A stretch of DNA of 64,000 nt from positions 1 through 64,000 of the forward strand of contig JAJDNM010000149.1 of NCBI GenBank assembly GCA_022340665.1. The letters run 5' to 3'. Source of the stretch: Acidobacteriota bacterium (lineage in GTDB: Bacteria > Acidobacteriota > Thermoanaerobaculia > Thermoanaerobaculales > Sulfomarinibacteraceae). Positions within the stretch are counted from its first letter, which is position 1. Each line of letters starts with the position of its first letter. The translations under genes and the position numbers were made by a program. The notes beneath the pieces are model-generated. The model was given only the letters and a program-made list of their open reading frames with translations, had not been told where the DNA came from and did not search any database. This document shows, one piece after another, positions 46,448 through 55,078 of this stretch.

Positions 46448-46827
46448 AGGGCTACCGCTTCCATTTCGATCTGGACGCCGAGCGGGAGGGCGGCGACCTG
46501 GACTGCCGAACGCGCCGGCGGTTCAGAGGGGAAGAATTCGGCGTAGATCCCGTTCATCGCCTGGAAATCTCCGAGATCGGTCATGAAAACAGTCATTTTG
46601 ACGACTCGATGGAGTCCGCTGCCGGCGGCACGCAGCACCGCATCGACGTTCGAGAGAACCTGGCGGGTCTGGTCCTCGATCGTCTCTGCCTCGATCTTTC
46701 CGGACGCGGGATTGATCGCGATCTGTCCGGCGGTGAACACGAATCCGTCAGTGGAGATGGCTTGAGAGTAGGGTCCGACCGCACCCGGTGCCTCGGTGGT
46801 AGCGATGACCTCACGTTGTTGACTCAT
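46438..46827 (-). CDS. ridA: RidA-family enamine/imine deaminase
   Basis: 129 residues, the usual length of the family. Hallmarks are APGAVGPYSQAI, the conserved QVLSNVDAVLRAAGSGL helix, VKMTVFMTDL, and PPARSAVQVAALPLGVQIEMEAVA with the substrate-binding arginine. It hydrolyses reactive 2-aminoacrylate and other imines released by PLP enzymes. AGGAGG lies a few bases before the ATG. The stop TGA falls in a heptad unit. Confidence 0.95.
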   Translation of the reverse strand: MSQQREVIATTEAPGAVGPYSQAISTDGFVFTAGQIAINPASGKIEAETIEDQTRQVLSNVDAVLRAAGSGLHRVVKMTVFMTDLGDFQAMNGIYAEFFPSEPPARSAVQVAALPLGVQIEMEAVALAG

Positions 46828-46866
46828 GTGTGACCTCCTGTCAGGAGGTAGAATACCCGAGTTGCC

Positions 46867-47112
46867 ATGACTACCTTCTGGCGTGTCGTCGCCTCACCCG
46901 CACGCTTCTACAAGCGATTCATCTCGCCTTTCATGCCACCAGCCTGCCGTTTCCAGCCGACCTGTTCTGTCTATGCGGCGGAAGCGATCGAAACCCACGG
47001 ACTGTTGGGTTTCTGGCTGGCCATCAAGCGTATCCTCAAGTGTCATCCGTTCCACCCCGGCGGCTACGACCCCGTCCCACCGGCGACCCGCGACGAAGAC
47101 CACACAGCCTGA
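46867..47112 (+). CDS. yidD: Membrane protein insertion efficiency factor
   Basis: 81 residues, divergent from ridA. The family signature is complete: [24 protein letters not shown], then [24 protein letters not shown]. YidD is a small amphipathic inner-membrane-associated protein that assists YidC. It is usually beside rnpA and yidC; here it stands apart. No strong ribosome site is visible. Confidence 0.95.
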   Translation: MTTFWRVVASPARFYKRFISPFMPPACRFQPTCSVYAAEAIETHGLLGFWLAIKRILKCHPFHPGGYDPVPPATRDEDHTA

Positions 47113-47233
47113 GCCATCAAAATGCGCATCCAGCGATCTTTTTGGCAGACGGCCGTACGGCTTCCACCGCCCGCCCACGGCAATAGGGCCCCGACCGTCC
47201 GTTCTCCTGCTTCGGGCACTTCAATCTCGTTGT

Positions 47234-47273
47234 CGAGCCGTCAAGCCGTGAAGCCGTTGAGCCGTAAGGCCAC
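47234..47273. repeat. 8-bp tandem array with AGCCGT core
   Basis: Units CGAGCCGT, CAAGCCGT, GAAGCCGT, TGAGCCGT and a decayed AAGGCCAC follow without gaps. Six bases are constant and two vary. It lies in the 174-bp convergent gap between yidD and the hydrolase gene, where a heptad element would otherwise be expected. Confidence 0.75.
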
Positions 47274-47286
47274 GCGAGACGAGTGG

Positions 47287-48132
47287 CTAGCCCTCAATCC
47301 GCTTCGCCAACCACGCCTCCATCCGATCGAAGACCTCCTCCTTCTCCGGCTCGTTGAACATTTCGTGGTACAGCCCGTCCCATTCGACGTAATCGACCAG
47401 ATGATCAGGCGCATTTGCGACCCATCTTCTGGTTGCAGCCGGGTCGGCGAGGAGGTCGTCGCCTGACTGCATCACCAGGGTTGGCAGGGTAAGCGAAGGT
47501 GCCCGGGCCAGGGTATCGGCGTGCGCTCTCAGGACCGAGGTGAACCACCTGGCCGACACGGTGTCGCTGACCAGCGGATCGTTGATATAGGCCTCGGGAA
47601 CCGCCGGGTCGTGACTGAGCGCGCTCGGCTCCGCAGGTTTCGAAAACATCAGCTTGGGTACGAACGTCGAGACGATGTTCGCCACCATGTGCAGGGCTGG
47701 CGGTGGAGCCGCGCTCGGGTGGACGCCGAGGAAGGGTGACGACACGACGATTCCCGCGAGCCCAGTCGGGTGGATCAGGGCGTCTCGGAGCGTGATCAGC
47801 CCTCCCTGGGAGTGGCCAACCAGAAAGAGCGGCAGGTCGGGTTGCGCCTCGCCGACCAGCGTGCGGACGGCAGCGAGATCGGTCAGGAATTCGTCAAAAG
47901 AATCCACGTGCACCCGAAGTCCGGGGCTCCGGCCGTGACCCCGATAGTCGTGCGCCCAGCAGTCGAAACCGGCCTCGGCGAAATGATCGAGAACATGGAC
48001 ATAACGGCCCGTGTGCTCGGCGAGTCCATGGACAATGAGCAGCGCTGCGCGAGGGTCGCCTTCGGGCGAGTGGCGACGCCAGAAGAGTCGATTGCCGTCG
48101 GCACTCTTTGTCCATCCCTGATCTGTTTTCAC
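47287..48132 (-). CDS. Alpha/beta hydrolase, monoacylglycerol-lipase-like
   Basis: 281 residues from a GTG at 48132 that overlaps the glpK stop (GTGA). It carries LIVHGLAEHTGRY with the oxyanion HG, HDYRGHGRS, and the nucleophile elbow GHSQGG; the acid and histidine appear in SGDDLLADP and DGLYHEMFNE. This pattern matches monoacylglycerol lipase/lysophospholipase (Hydrolase_4). There is no signal peptide, so it is cytosolic. Coupling to glycerol kinase suggests that released glycerol is phosphorylated at once. Confidence 0.92.
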   Translation of the reverse strand: MKTDQGWTKSADGNRLFWRRHSPEGDPRAALLIVHGLAEHTGRYVHVLDHFAEAGFDCWAHDYRGHGRSPGLRVHVDSFDEFLTDLAAVRTLVGEAQPDLPLFLVGHSQGGLITLRDALIHPTGLAGIVVSSPFLGVHPSAAPPPALHMVANIVSTFVPKLMFSKPAEPSALSHDPAVPEAYINDPLVSDTVSARWFTSVLRAHADTLARAPSLTLPTLVMQSGDDLLADPAATRRWVANAPDHLVDYVEWDGLYHEMFNEPEKEEVFDRMEAWLAKRIEG

Positions 48133-49634
48133 CCGTTTCCCTCCCGACGGTCCGCGCGCACCCGATCGACCGCCAGTTGCCACCCTCGATAGAGTTCGTC
48201 TCGATCGGCGGCCTTCATCTCGGGTTCGAATCGGCGGTCCTCCTGCCACGCGCCAATAAGCTCTTCGGGATTGCGCCACATGCCGGTGCACAGCCCGGCG
48301 AGAAAGGCGGACCCCGCAGCGGTCGTCTCCAACAGGCGAGGGCGAACCACAGGTACGCCGAGGATGTCGGCTTGGAACTGCATCAGGAAATTGTTGGCGG
48401 CCGCACCGCCATCGGCTCGGAGTTCATGGATCGGTTCGGCCGAGTCGCTGTTCATTGCGTCGACGACGTCGCGCGTCTGGTAGGCAATGCTCTCCAAAGT
48501 GGCGCGAATGATTTGTTCGCGGCCGCTGCCCCGTGTGAGACCCACGACCGCTCCGCGCGCCTCCATGTCCCAATAGGGTGCACCCAAACCGGCAAACGCC
48601 GGCACGACGTACACGCCCTGTGTGTCGTTCACCCGCATGGCGACCTCTTCGGTCTCAACAGCGCTGCCGACGAGACCCATCTCATCGCGAAGCCACTGAA
48701 TGGCGGCGCCTGTCGTGAAGACGGAGCCTTCCAAGGCGTACGCCGCGTTCCCGTGGGCGTCGCAACAGACGGTGGTCAGCAGTCCGCAGCTGCTTCTATG
48801 GAGTTCGGAACCGGTGTTTTTCATCACGAAGCAACCGGTGCCATAGGTGTTCTTCACCGTTCCCGGTTGCCAACATCCCTGGCCGTAGAGCGCGGCCTGC
48901 TGGTCGCCCGCCATACCCGCCACCGGAATGCCGCCGGGCAGGGCGCCGGCGGGAACCGTGGTTCCGAAGGTCCAGGAGCTCGGTTTGATTTCAGGCAGCA
49001 TGGCTTCGGGCACTCCGAAAATATCGAGCAGCTCGGGGTCCCAGGCGAGCTTCCGTATGTCGTAGAGAAGGGTTCTGGAAGCATTGGTCGGTTCGGTAGC
49101 GTGGACCTCGCCTCCGGTGAGTTTGTAGAGCATCCACGTATCGATGGTGCCAAAGACAATCTCGCCCGCTTCGGCGCGTGGTCTCGCGTCCGGGTGGTGA
49201 TCGAGGATCCATTTCACCTTCGAACCGGAGAAATAGGGATCGACAACCAGTCCCGTGTGCGCGGCGATCAGAGGCTCGAGACCGTCGTCACGGATCTGTT
49301 GGCAAATGTCCGCAGTCTGGCGGCTCTGCCACACGATTGCGCGATGAACAGGTTCGCCGCTGGCCCGATCCCACACCACGGTGGTCTCGCGCTGGTTGGT
49401 GACCCCGACGGCGCGGAGCTCGCCATCGGCCAGCCCGGCCTCTTCCAGTGCGACACCAATCACGCTGAGAGACACCCGCCAGATTTCCTCCGGGTCGTGT
49501 TCGACCCAACCGGGCTGCGGGTAGTACTGGCTGAACTCCTCGGTCGCACGTCCGAGGACCCTTCCGTCGCGGTCGAGCACCAAGGCGGTCGACCCAGTGG
49601 TCCCCTGGTCGATCGCGAGCACGGCGTCAGGCAT
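48129..49634 (-). CDS. glpK: Glycerol kinase
   Basis: 501 residues from the ATG at 49634, with GGGGAGG upstream; the longer frame to 50099 is rejected because it opposes the mscS gene. FGGY-family motifs: AIDQGTTGSTALVLDRDG (phosphate 1), the substrate loop NQRETTVVWDRASG, GTIDTWMLYKLTGG, MAGDQQAALYGQ, and the ADGGAAANNFLMQFQADIL adenosine motif. It makes sn-glycerol 3-phosphate. No glpF or glpD is in the window; the partner is the lipase-like gene translated from its stop codon. Confidence 0.97.
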   Translation of the reverse strand: MPDAVLAIDQGTTGSTALVLDRDGRVLGRATEEFSQYYPQPGWVEHDPEEIWRVSLSVIGVALEEAGLADGELRAVGVTNQRETTVVWDRASGEPVHRAIVWQSRQTADICQQIRDDGLEPLIAAHTGLVVDPYFSGSKVKWILDHHPDARPRAEAGEIVFGTIDTWMLYKLTGGEVHATEPTNASRTLLYDIRKLAWDPELLDIFGVPEAMLPEIKPSSWTFGTTVPAGALPGGIPVAGMAGDQQAALYGQGCWQPGTVKNTYGTGCFVMKNTGSELHRSSCGLLTTVCCDAHGNAAYALEGSVFTTGAAIQWLRDEMGLVGSAVETEEVAMRVNDTQGVYVVPAFAGLGAPYWDMEARGAVVGLTRGSGREQIIRATLESIAYQTRDVVDAMNSDSAEPIHELRADGGAAANNFLMQFQADILGVPVVRPRLLETTAAGSAFLAGLCTGMWRNPEELIGAWQEDRRFEPEMKAADRDELYRGWQLAVDRVRADRREGNG

Positions 49635-49700
49635 GCATCCTCCCCGTGGTAGTGTACTGAAGATAATCCGGGTTGAGATTTTCGGCTGCGAGGAGGCGAG

Positions 49701-50762
49701 ATGGATAGACTGATCGAAGTGGTTCGGAGCCTGATACCGATGACGATCGTGATCATCATCGGTGTCGGTGCCATGTCCATTCTCAACCGACGCATCGTCA
49801 AGAAAAGTGCCGATATGGCGGAAAAGGGCACCTTCAGGCGACAGATGGCCATGACCTTCACGTCGCTCATCTTCGTTGTCGCTATCCTCGTCACGGCTCC
49901 GCTCGATGACGGGGTTCGCGGAAACCTGATTTCCCTCTTCGGAATCGCGCTTACAGGTGTCATCGCGTTGTCCTCGGCGACTCTGGCATCGAACGCGATG
50001 GCGGGTCTGATGCTTCGCGCGATTGAAAACTTCAAACATGGCGACTTCATCAGTTGCGGCGATCTCTTCGGTCGGGTGACCGAACGCGGCCTCTTCCACA
50101 CCGAGATCCAGAATCAGTACTCGGATCTCATCACCCTGCCGAATCTGTACCTCGCCACCAACCCGGTCACGGTCGTTCGTTCGTCAGGCTCGTTCGTGGC
50201 TGCAAGACTCTCGCTGGGATACGACCTCCAACACGACGAAATCGAGGCTCTCCTTCTCAGCGCTGCGGAGCACACCGGTCTGGTCGAGGCCTTCGTGCGC
50301 ATTCGTGAGCTCGGAGATTTCTCGGTGACCTACGAGGTCGTCGGAAGGCTAGCAGACACCAAGAAGTTCCTCGGCGCGAAGTCGACCCTCAACCGAGCCG
50401 TGCTCGACACCCTGCATCAGGCCGGTGTCGAGATCGTCTCGCCGACCTTTGTGTACCAGAGGCGGGCACAGGCTGACCGGGCGTTCATTCCTGAGATTCC
50501 CTCCGACAAGCCGGTCGAACAGACCCGGGAGCGGGCTCCCGATGCGCTTGTCTTTGACAAAGCTGACCAGGTGGAGAAGGTGGAGGATCTCCGCGCCCGC
50601 CTGACCGAGCTCGACAAGGAGATCGGCGAGCTTGGTGAGAAGGCGAAACGTGCGACTGAAGACGAGGCGGAACAGATCGAAGAAACGATCACGATCCGCA
50701 AACGGGTTCGCGAGCGGCTGGTCGCGCGAATCGCTGAACTCGAAAAGAAGGTGGACGAGTAG
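49701..50762 (+). CDS. MscS-family mechanosensitive channel
   Basis: 353 residues, GAGGAGG before the ATG. Three membrane helices: IPMTIVIIIGVGAMSIL, MTFTSLIFVVAILVTA, and the pore helix LTGVIALSSATLASNAMAGLMLRAIENF, which ends as in MscS. The beta domain holds GDFISCGDLFGRVTERGLFHTEIQ and TLPNLYLATNPVTV. A C-terminal coiled coil (~285-353, LRARLTELDKEIGELGEKAK) is longer than in E. coli MscS. It should release solutes on osmotic downshock. Confidence 0.93.
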   Translation: MDRLIEVVRSLIPMTIVIIIGVGAMSILNRRIVKKSADMAEKGTFRRQMAMTFTSLIFVVAILVTAPLDDGVRGNLISLFGIALTGVIALSSATLASNAMAGLMLRAIENFKHGDFISCGDLFGRVTERGLFHTEIQNQYSDLITLPNLYLATNPVTVVRSSGSFVAARLSLGYDLQHDEIEALLLSAAEHTGLVEAFVRIRELGDFSVTYEVVGRLADTKKFLGAKSTLNRAVLDTLHQAGVEIVSPTFVYQRRAQADRAFIPEIPSDKPVEQTRERAPDALVFDKADQVEKVEDLRARLTELDKEIGELGEKAKRATEDEAEQIEETITIRKRVRERLVARIAELEKKVDE

Positions 50763-50774
50763 TCGTCCACCCCT

Positions 50775-50918
50775 CCTCGCATTTCGGATTTGGAATTTCC
50801 CGCCCACCCTAAAAGCGTTTTCTGGGGTCGTACTAGAGAGCAGTACACTGAAAGCCCGCACCGAGAATCCAACATCCAGCATCCAGAATCCAGCATCCAG
50901 AATCTCGACCCTCAACCC
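50775..50918. repeat. Heptad element E11 between convergent genes
   Basis: A short left arm (GCATTTC, GGATTTG, GAATTTC; 50779-50799) leads into CCCGCCCACCC and a GTACTAGAGAGCAGTAC palindrome. The right arm is GAGAATC, CAACATC, CAGCATC, CAGAATC, CAGCATC, CAGAATC, TCGACCC, TCAACCC (50863-50918) in perfect 7-bp phase. The last unit holds the stop codon (TGA on the minus strand) of the aminotransferase gene. Confidence 0.82.
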
Positions 50919-52144
50919 AACGCCCGATCTAAGACCTCGATCAGGCGATCAATCTCTTCGGGTGTGTTGTAGTGCACCAGGCTGGTCCTGACGACGCCAT
51001 CCTCAGGAATCAGCCCGGCGGCCTCGCACAGGTGGTAGGCGTACATGTGGCCATGGCGAATGCCGATTCCGGATCGGTCCACCTCTTCGGTGATCTCGGC
51101 AGAGCTCTTGGATTCGTGTACGAAGCTGATAGTGCCGACGCGCGACGGCCCGGCGTCGGTCGGACCGAAGATCCGCACGTCGTCTCGCGAACGCAGGTAC
51201 TCGATGAGGCGGGCCTGGAGCGGAAGCTCACAGGCGGTCATCACATCGAATGCGCGCTCGACTGCCGCCCGATCCAACAGCTCCGGGTCGGGAATGTCGG
51301 CGAGGAAAGCCAGGTAATGGCGCAATCCGCGGATGCCGGCGCAACCCTCGTGATTGACCCCGCCGACCTCGAACTTGTAGGGCAGCTCATCCTCCGGAAC
51401 GAAGAAATGGTTCGGTCCCGGCAGCTCGGCAATCGCATCGCGTCGTCCCCACAGGGCGGCCATATGCGGGCCATAGACCTTGTAGGCCGAGTACGCATAC
51501 CAGTCGACCGTCCAGGCCGAAACGTTCATCGCGCGGTGGGGTGCATAGGCGACTCCGTCCACCACCACCCGGGCCCCGGCCGCGTGGACCAACGAGGTGA
51601 TCGCCTCAATATCCACAATGCCTCCGAGGAGGTTGGATACGTGAGGGAATGCGACGAGAGCGGTGCGGTCGGTGAGGAGGGTTTCGAGCGCCTCGAGCGG
51701 ACACTCGTACGTGGCCGGATTCATCTTCCACCAGCGAAGGGTAAAGCCAAGCCGTTCCAGGTTTTTCCACGGACCGACGTTTGCCTCGTGCCCGGTCTGC
51801 GCGACGATGATCTCTGCGTCGGTCGCGAGCACCCGTGCGTAAGCACCCGAGAGCATCTGCAGGAGGGCCGACGTAGACGGACCGAGGATCACCTCGCCGT
51901 CGCCCCCGTTCATCATCAGGCGGACAAAATCGTGCGCCTCATCGACCAGTTCCGTCGCACGCTGCGACAGGGGATAGCTGGCGCCAATCTGCACATAGGT
52001 CGTCAGCATGTAGTCGCGGATACTGTCAACCACGATCGCCGGTACCTGCGATCCGCCGGCGTTCTCCAGATACACGGTGTTCCCCGCGAGGGCAGGAAAC
52101 TGCGAGCGAATCCGCTCACGATCGTCGCTTGAAATCTGAATCAT
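50912..52144 (-). CDS. Class V aminotransferase, cysteine-desulfurase-like
   Basis: 410 residues from the ATG at 52144, with a GGGGGG tract 8 bp upstream. It belongs to the fold-type I PLP family: YLENAGGSQVP near the start, the histidine in AQTGHEANVGPW, the aspartate and histidine around VVDGVAYAPH, and the PLP lysine in YSAYKVYGPHMAALWG. It most resembles the VC1184-type cysteine desulfurase-like subfamily, whose in vivo role is unclear. No IscU/SufU or selenocysteine gene is adjacent, so a dedicated Fe-S role is not supported. Its last codons lie in the heptad array. Confidence 0.9.
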   Translation of the reverse strand: MIQISSDDRERIRSQFPALAGNTVYLENAGGSQVPAIVVDSIRDYMLTTYVQIGASYPLSQRATELVDEAHDFVRLMMNGGDGEVILGPSTSALLQMLSGAYARVLATDAEIIVAQTGHEANVGPWKNLERLGFTLRWWKMNPATYECPLEALETLLTDRTALVAFPHVSNLLGGIVDIEAITSLVHAAGARVVVDGVAYAPHRAMNVSAWTVDWYAYSAYKVYGPHMAALWGRRDAIAELPGPNHFFVPEDELPYKFEVGGVNHEGCAGIRGLRHYLAFLADIPDPELLDRAAVERAFDVMTACELPLQARLIEYLRSRDDVRIFGPTDAGPSRVGTISFVHESKSSAEITEEVDRSGIGIRHGHMYAYHLCEAAGLIPEDGVVRTSLVHYNTPEEIDRLIEVLDRALG

Positions 52145-52268
52145 CACGAGGTCCCCCCATCCAGAAATCGCAGAAGGCTGCCCGCAGATTATGGTTGAAT
52201 TCGCCGTGTCGGTCGAGTGTTTCGAAAAACTCGCCGGGGTGCCAATCGTAAACGCTCGAGGAGGCATT

Positions 52269-53387
52269 GTGGTAGAGAACCTGGATTCCGGAAGCTCGTT
52301 GCAACAGACCCTGGATCGCGATGTACCTCAACCCGAGAGCCTGGTGCGGCGCCTTTTCAAGAACCGGTTCGGCCACTGGCGAGCTGGATGGCGTCTGTTG
52401 GTGTACCTGGTTGCGGCGTTCGCCCTCGGCAAACTCATCACGACAGGCCTCAGACTCTTCATGGGCAATCCTGCCGAGGCGCCGTTCGACTCGTGGCTTC
52501 ACTCCGTTCTCTGGGTTGTGGCGAACTTTGGACTGATCGCCGGGGCACTGCTCGTGCTCCGCTGGCTCGACCGGCGACCGGCCGCCCTGCTTGGTCTCAG
52601 TCTCACTCCCGGCTGGGTTCGAGAATCCGCCGTGGGTCTCGTCTGGGGCGTCGGTGCGACCGGCGTCCTAACCGTGATCCTGATCGTGTCGGGATCGGTA
52701 TCGTTCGCCGTGTCGCCGCAGCCTGCCGAGAGCCTGGCCACGATGCCGCGATACCTGTTCATTTTTCTCATGGCGGCCACAGTGGAGGAATTGGTCTTCC
52801 GGGGCTATCCTCTGCAGGTGCTTGCGGAGGGGAGCAGGCGCTGGATCGCGGGTGCTCTCCTGTGCATCGTTTTCACGATGGGGCACGCGAACAACCCCGA
52901 CGTCACGATCATCGGAATCGTCAACATTTTCCTCGCCTCGATCATGCTCACCGTGCTCTATTTTCAGACCCGGCGTCTGTGGCTGCCGATCGCGGTTCAC
53001 GTGTCGTGGAACTTCAGCCAGAGCTGGCTGCTGGGCTTCGACGTCAGCGGCATCAAGATCGACGATCAGCTGATTATCATGACGCCAACCGGTGCGGACC
53101 TGATCACCGGCGGTGAGTTCGGGCTCGAGGGCAGCATCCTGTCGACCATTCTGTTTGTCGTCGTGATCGTCTGGTTGCTCGCGAGTCCGGTTCTTCGACC
53201 GACGGGCGAGGTCGCGGCCCTCTGGGCGCCGTACCCAGCAGGGTTCGGGCTCGAGCCCGCCCTCCCGCCCGATGCTGGTGACTCGATGCTGGATGCTCGG
53301 CACGCGCGCCTATCGGGATCCGAAATGGAATCGGACTTTGCCGATACCGAGATGTCGGACACCGAGGATCGGGTATCGAAGATCTAG
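52269..53387 (+). CDS. CPBP-family intramembrane glutamic endopeptidase
   Basis: 372 residues from a GTG at 52269 with GAGGAGG 4 bp upstream; an ATG at 52191 would add 26 residues but lacks a site. About eight membrane helices. The catalytic motifs are EELVFRG (Glu-Glu-x3-Arg) and the histidines in FTMGHANNP and HVSWN. A polar C-terminal tail of ~50 residues contains DSMLDARHAR, encoded by bases resembling a heptad array (53281-53300), as if a repeat had been absorbed into the reading frame. The stop overlaps that of the convergent Fe-S gene by 3-4 bp. Confidence 0.9.
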   Translation: MVENLDSGSSLQQTLDRDVPQPESLVRRLFKNRFGHWRAGWRLLVYLVAAFALGKLITTGLRLFMGNPAEAPFDSWLHSVLWVVANFGLIAGALLVLRWLDRRPAALLGLSLTPGWVRESAVGLVWGVGATGVLTVILIVSGSVSFAVSPQPAESLATMPRYLFIFLMAATVEELVFRGYPLQVLAEGSRRWIAGALLCIVFTMGHANNPDVTIIGIVNIFLASIMLTVLYFQTRRLWLPIAVHVSWNFSQSWLLGFDVSGIKIDDQLIIMTPTGADLITGGEFGLEGSILSTILFVVVIVWLLASPVLRPTGEVAALWAPYPAGFGLEPALPPDAGDSMLDARHARLSGSEMESDFADTEMSDTEDRVSKI

Positions 53388-54697
53388 GTTGAAGTCGGCC
53401 GCTCTTGATTCCACTGAATGAGGCGATCGAGGTAGCGAGAGCCGAGCTGACCGCGCGCCAGGGACTGTTTGATCGGTGGGAGTTGGAGGATGACCCCAAG
53501 CACTGCCGCCATGGCGCGATGGCTGGCCAGGGCGTGGTTGTCGAAAATCAAATGCTGTAGGGTGCCTCGTTCGACCGCCATGACAACCGTACGCCGGACC
53601 GAGTCGACGGGCGTGATGACCCGTTCCTCTCGTGGCTTCAAAGTGATGCCGTGCTCCGGACACGCCGGAACGCAGACTCCGCAGCCCAGGCACAGGTCTT
53701 CGTCGAGCTTCGCGATCTTCCGTTTCGGTTTGGCTGAATCGTTCGCCGACACCAGCGTCATGGCTTCCACCGGGCAGGCCGCAACGCATTTGCCGCAGCC
53801 TTTGCATAGGTCTGAGTCGTGCACGGGCAGGAAGTTAGTGGTATGCACCGGATGCAGGTGGCCGAATCGACGGGCTGCAATCATTGCTTCGCAGCAACAG
53901 CCACAGCAGTTGCAGATGAAGTTGACCCGCTGCTGGACGTTCTCGCCGAACTGGACGAGTCCCAGATCGCGGGCCTCCTGGAGAAGATCGAGGCACTCCG
54001 TAGAATCGACTGCGCGGGCATGGCCGTGCCGGGTCAGGGCCGCAGCAGACGTGTTGAACGTCATGCAGATGCTCGTTGGTGCCGAGCATGCGCGCCCGAG
54101 GTGATCCATTTTGTGCCGGCAATAACACATGCCGACGCCGATATGATCTGCGCTGTCGACGATGAAGCTCGCCCGTTCGAAGTCCAGGACCTCCAGCCCG
54201 CTGTCACTCGGGAGTGATGGTTCCGAGACGAACGTCCGGCCCAGCTGAGTCTCTCCTTTGGTGAAAAGGTTTTTGATGAAATCCTCTTCGACGTTCAGGT
54301 ATTGGTAAAAGAGTTCGGCTAGGACCTCCTGGTCGAGATCGTCGCGGATCCGCATCATCGAGAACTCGAAAAAGCCGGCCATCGGCGGTGGTAGGACGTA
54401 GCTGGTGTCTCCTTCGGATTCGATGTCGACCAATATCGCGCGGCTGGCCAGTCGGTCGAGGACCGAACGCGCGGCGTCGACCGGCATCTTCCACGCCCGG
54501 GCGGCCCTCTCGGCAGTGAAAGGTCTGATGGGGAGTTCGGCGACGAGCTCCGCCTCGCGCTCCGAGAACAGCATTTCGAGGATGCGGAAGAGAAGCTCCG
54601 ATGGCGGTGCACCCTGAGGGAAGCGGTTGATCCGATCCGTCAGATCGAGGTAGCCCTGCTTCACGGTCCTGTGAGCCACTGGAATCTCCGAGGACAT
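53384..54697 (-). CDS. 4Fe-4S dicluster protein with winged-helix N-terminus
   Basis: 437 residues from the ATG at 54697. Residues ~30-110 look like a winged helix (FTAERAARAWKMPVDAARSVLDRLASRAILVDIE). A middle part has CYCRHKMDHLGRAC and then CNCCGCCC, an uncommonly dense cysteine cluster. Two classical ferredoxin motifs follow: CKGCGKCVAACP (~335) and CLGCGVCVPACP (~375). Similar proteins occur in anaerobes as putative electron carriers. A redox-sensing regulator is possible because of the helix-turn-helix, but this is inference. There is no signal peptide. Confidence 0.82.
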   Translation of the reverse strand: MSSEIPVAHRTVKQGYLDLTDRINRFPQGAPPSELLFRILEMLFSEREAELVAELPIRPFTAERAARAWKMPVDAARSVLDRLASRAILVDIESEGDTSYVLPPPMAGFFEFSMMRIRDDLDQEVLAELFYQYLNVEEDFIKNLFTKGETQLGRTFVSEPSLPSDSGLEVLDFERASFIVDSADHIGVGMCYCRHKMDHLGRACSAPTSICMTFNTSAAALTRHGHARAVDSTECLDLLQEARDLGLVQFGENVQQRVNFICNCCGCCCEAMIAARRFGHLHPVHTTNFLPVHDSDLCKGCGKCVAACPVEAMTLVSANDSAKPKRKIAKLDEDLCLGCGVCVPACPEHGITLKPREERVITPVDSVRRTVVMAVERGTLQHLIFDNHALASHRAMAAVLGVILQLPPIKQSLARGQLGSRYLDRLIQWNQERPTST

Positions 54698-54732
54698 TAT
54701 CGCAGGTCCCACCCCATGCTCACCTGATCCGC

Positions 54733-54919
54733 GATCGTTGATACTTGATACTCGATGCTGGATGCTCGATGTCAAAAAATTGGATGTTAGATATTGGATA
54801 TTAGATATCGGATGTCAGATGTTGGATCTTCGGAGTTCTGCGCGGACTGGTGAGAACAGGTGACCTCGGACGGGCGGGCGGGAAACCCGAATCTGAATTA
54901 CTGACGCCCTGCGGGCGTC
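54733..54919. repeat. Heptad element E12: fourteen unbroken 7-bp units
   Basis: From 54733 to 54830 fourteen units stay in phase: GATCGTT, GATACTT, GATACTC, GATGCTG, GATGCTC, GATGTCA, AAAAATT, GGATGTT, AGATATT, GGATATT, AGATATC, GGATGTC, AGATGTT, GGATCTT. A GGGCGGGCGGGAAACCC core follows, and then a perfect stem GACGCCC/GGGCGTC (54903-54919). This copy lies between divergent genes and fills most of the ~380-bp gap, so promoters must sit beside or within it. Confidence 0.85.
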
Positions 54920-55078
54920 GTGACTCACCGCCACCAGCGAATGGCCGTAGAATCTCCCAGCCGTCCTCTCCGGACCAGCTCACGCTGGGCCTACGATATC
55001 CACGGTTACGACCACGAGTCCCTGTTGTCGGTGGGTTCGGAATTCAAACGAGAGTGTTATTCTCGGTTCAACGCGAAC

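Noticed and set aside
48108-49652. Long plus-strand frame (514 codons) opposite glpK
   Set aside because: glpK on the minus strand has full FGGY motifs over the same bases; the opposite frame has no family similarity.
54733-54830. Possible CRISPR array
   Set aside because: The repeat period is 7 bp with no spacers and no cas genes; it is a short tandem array.
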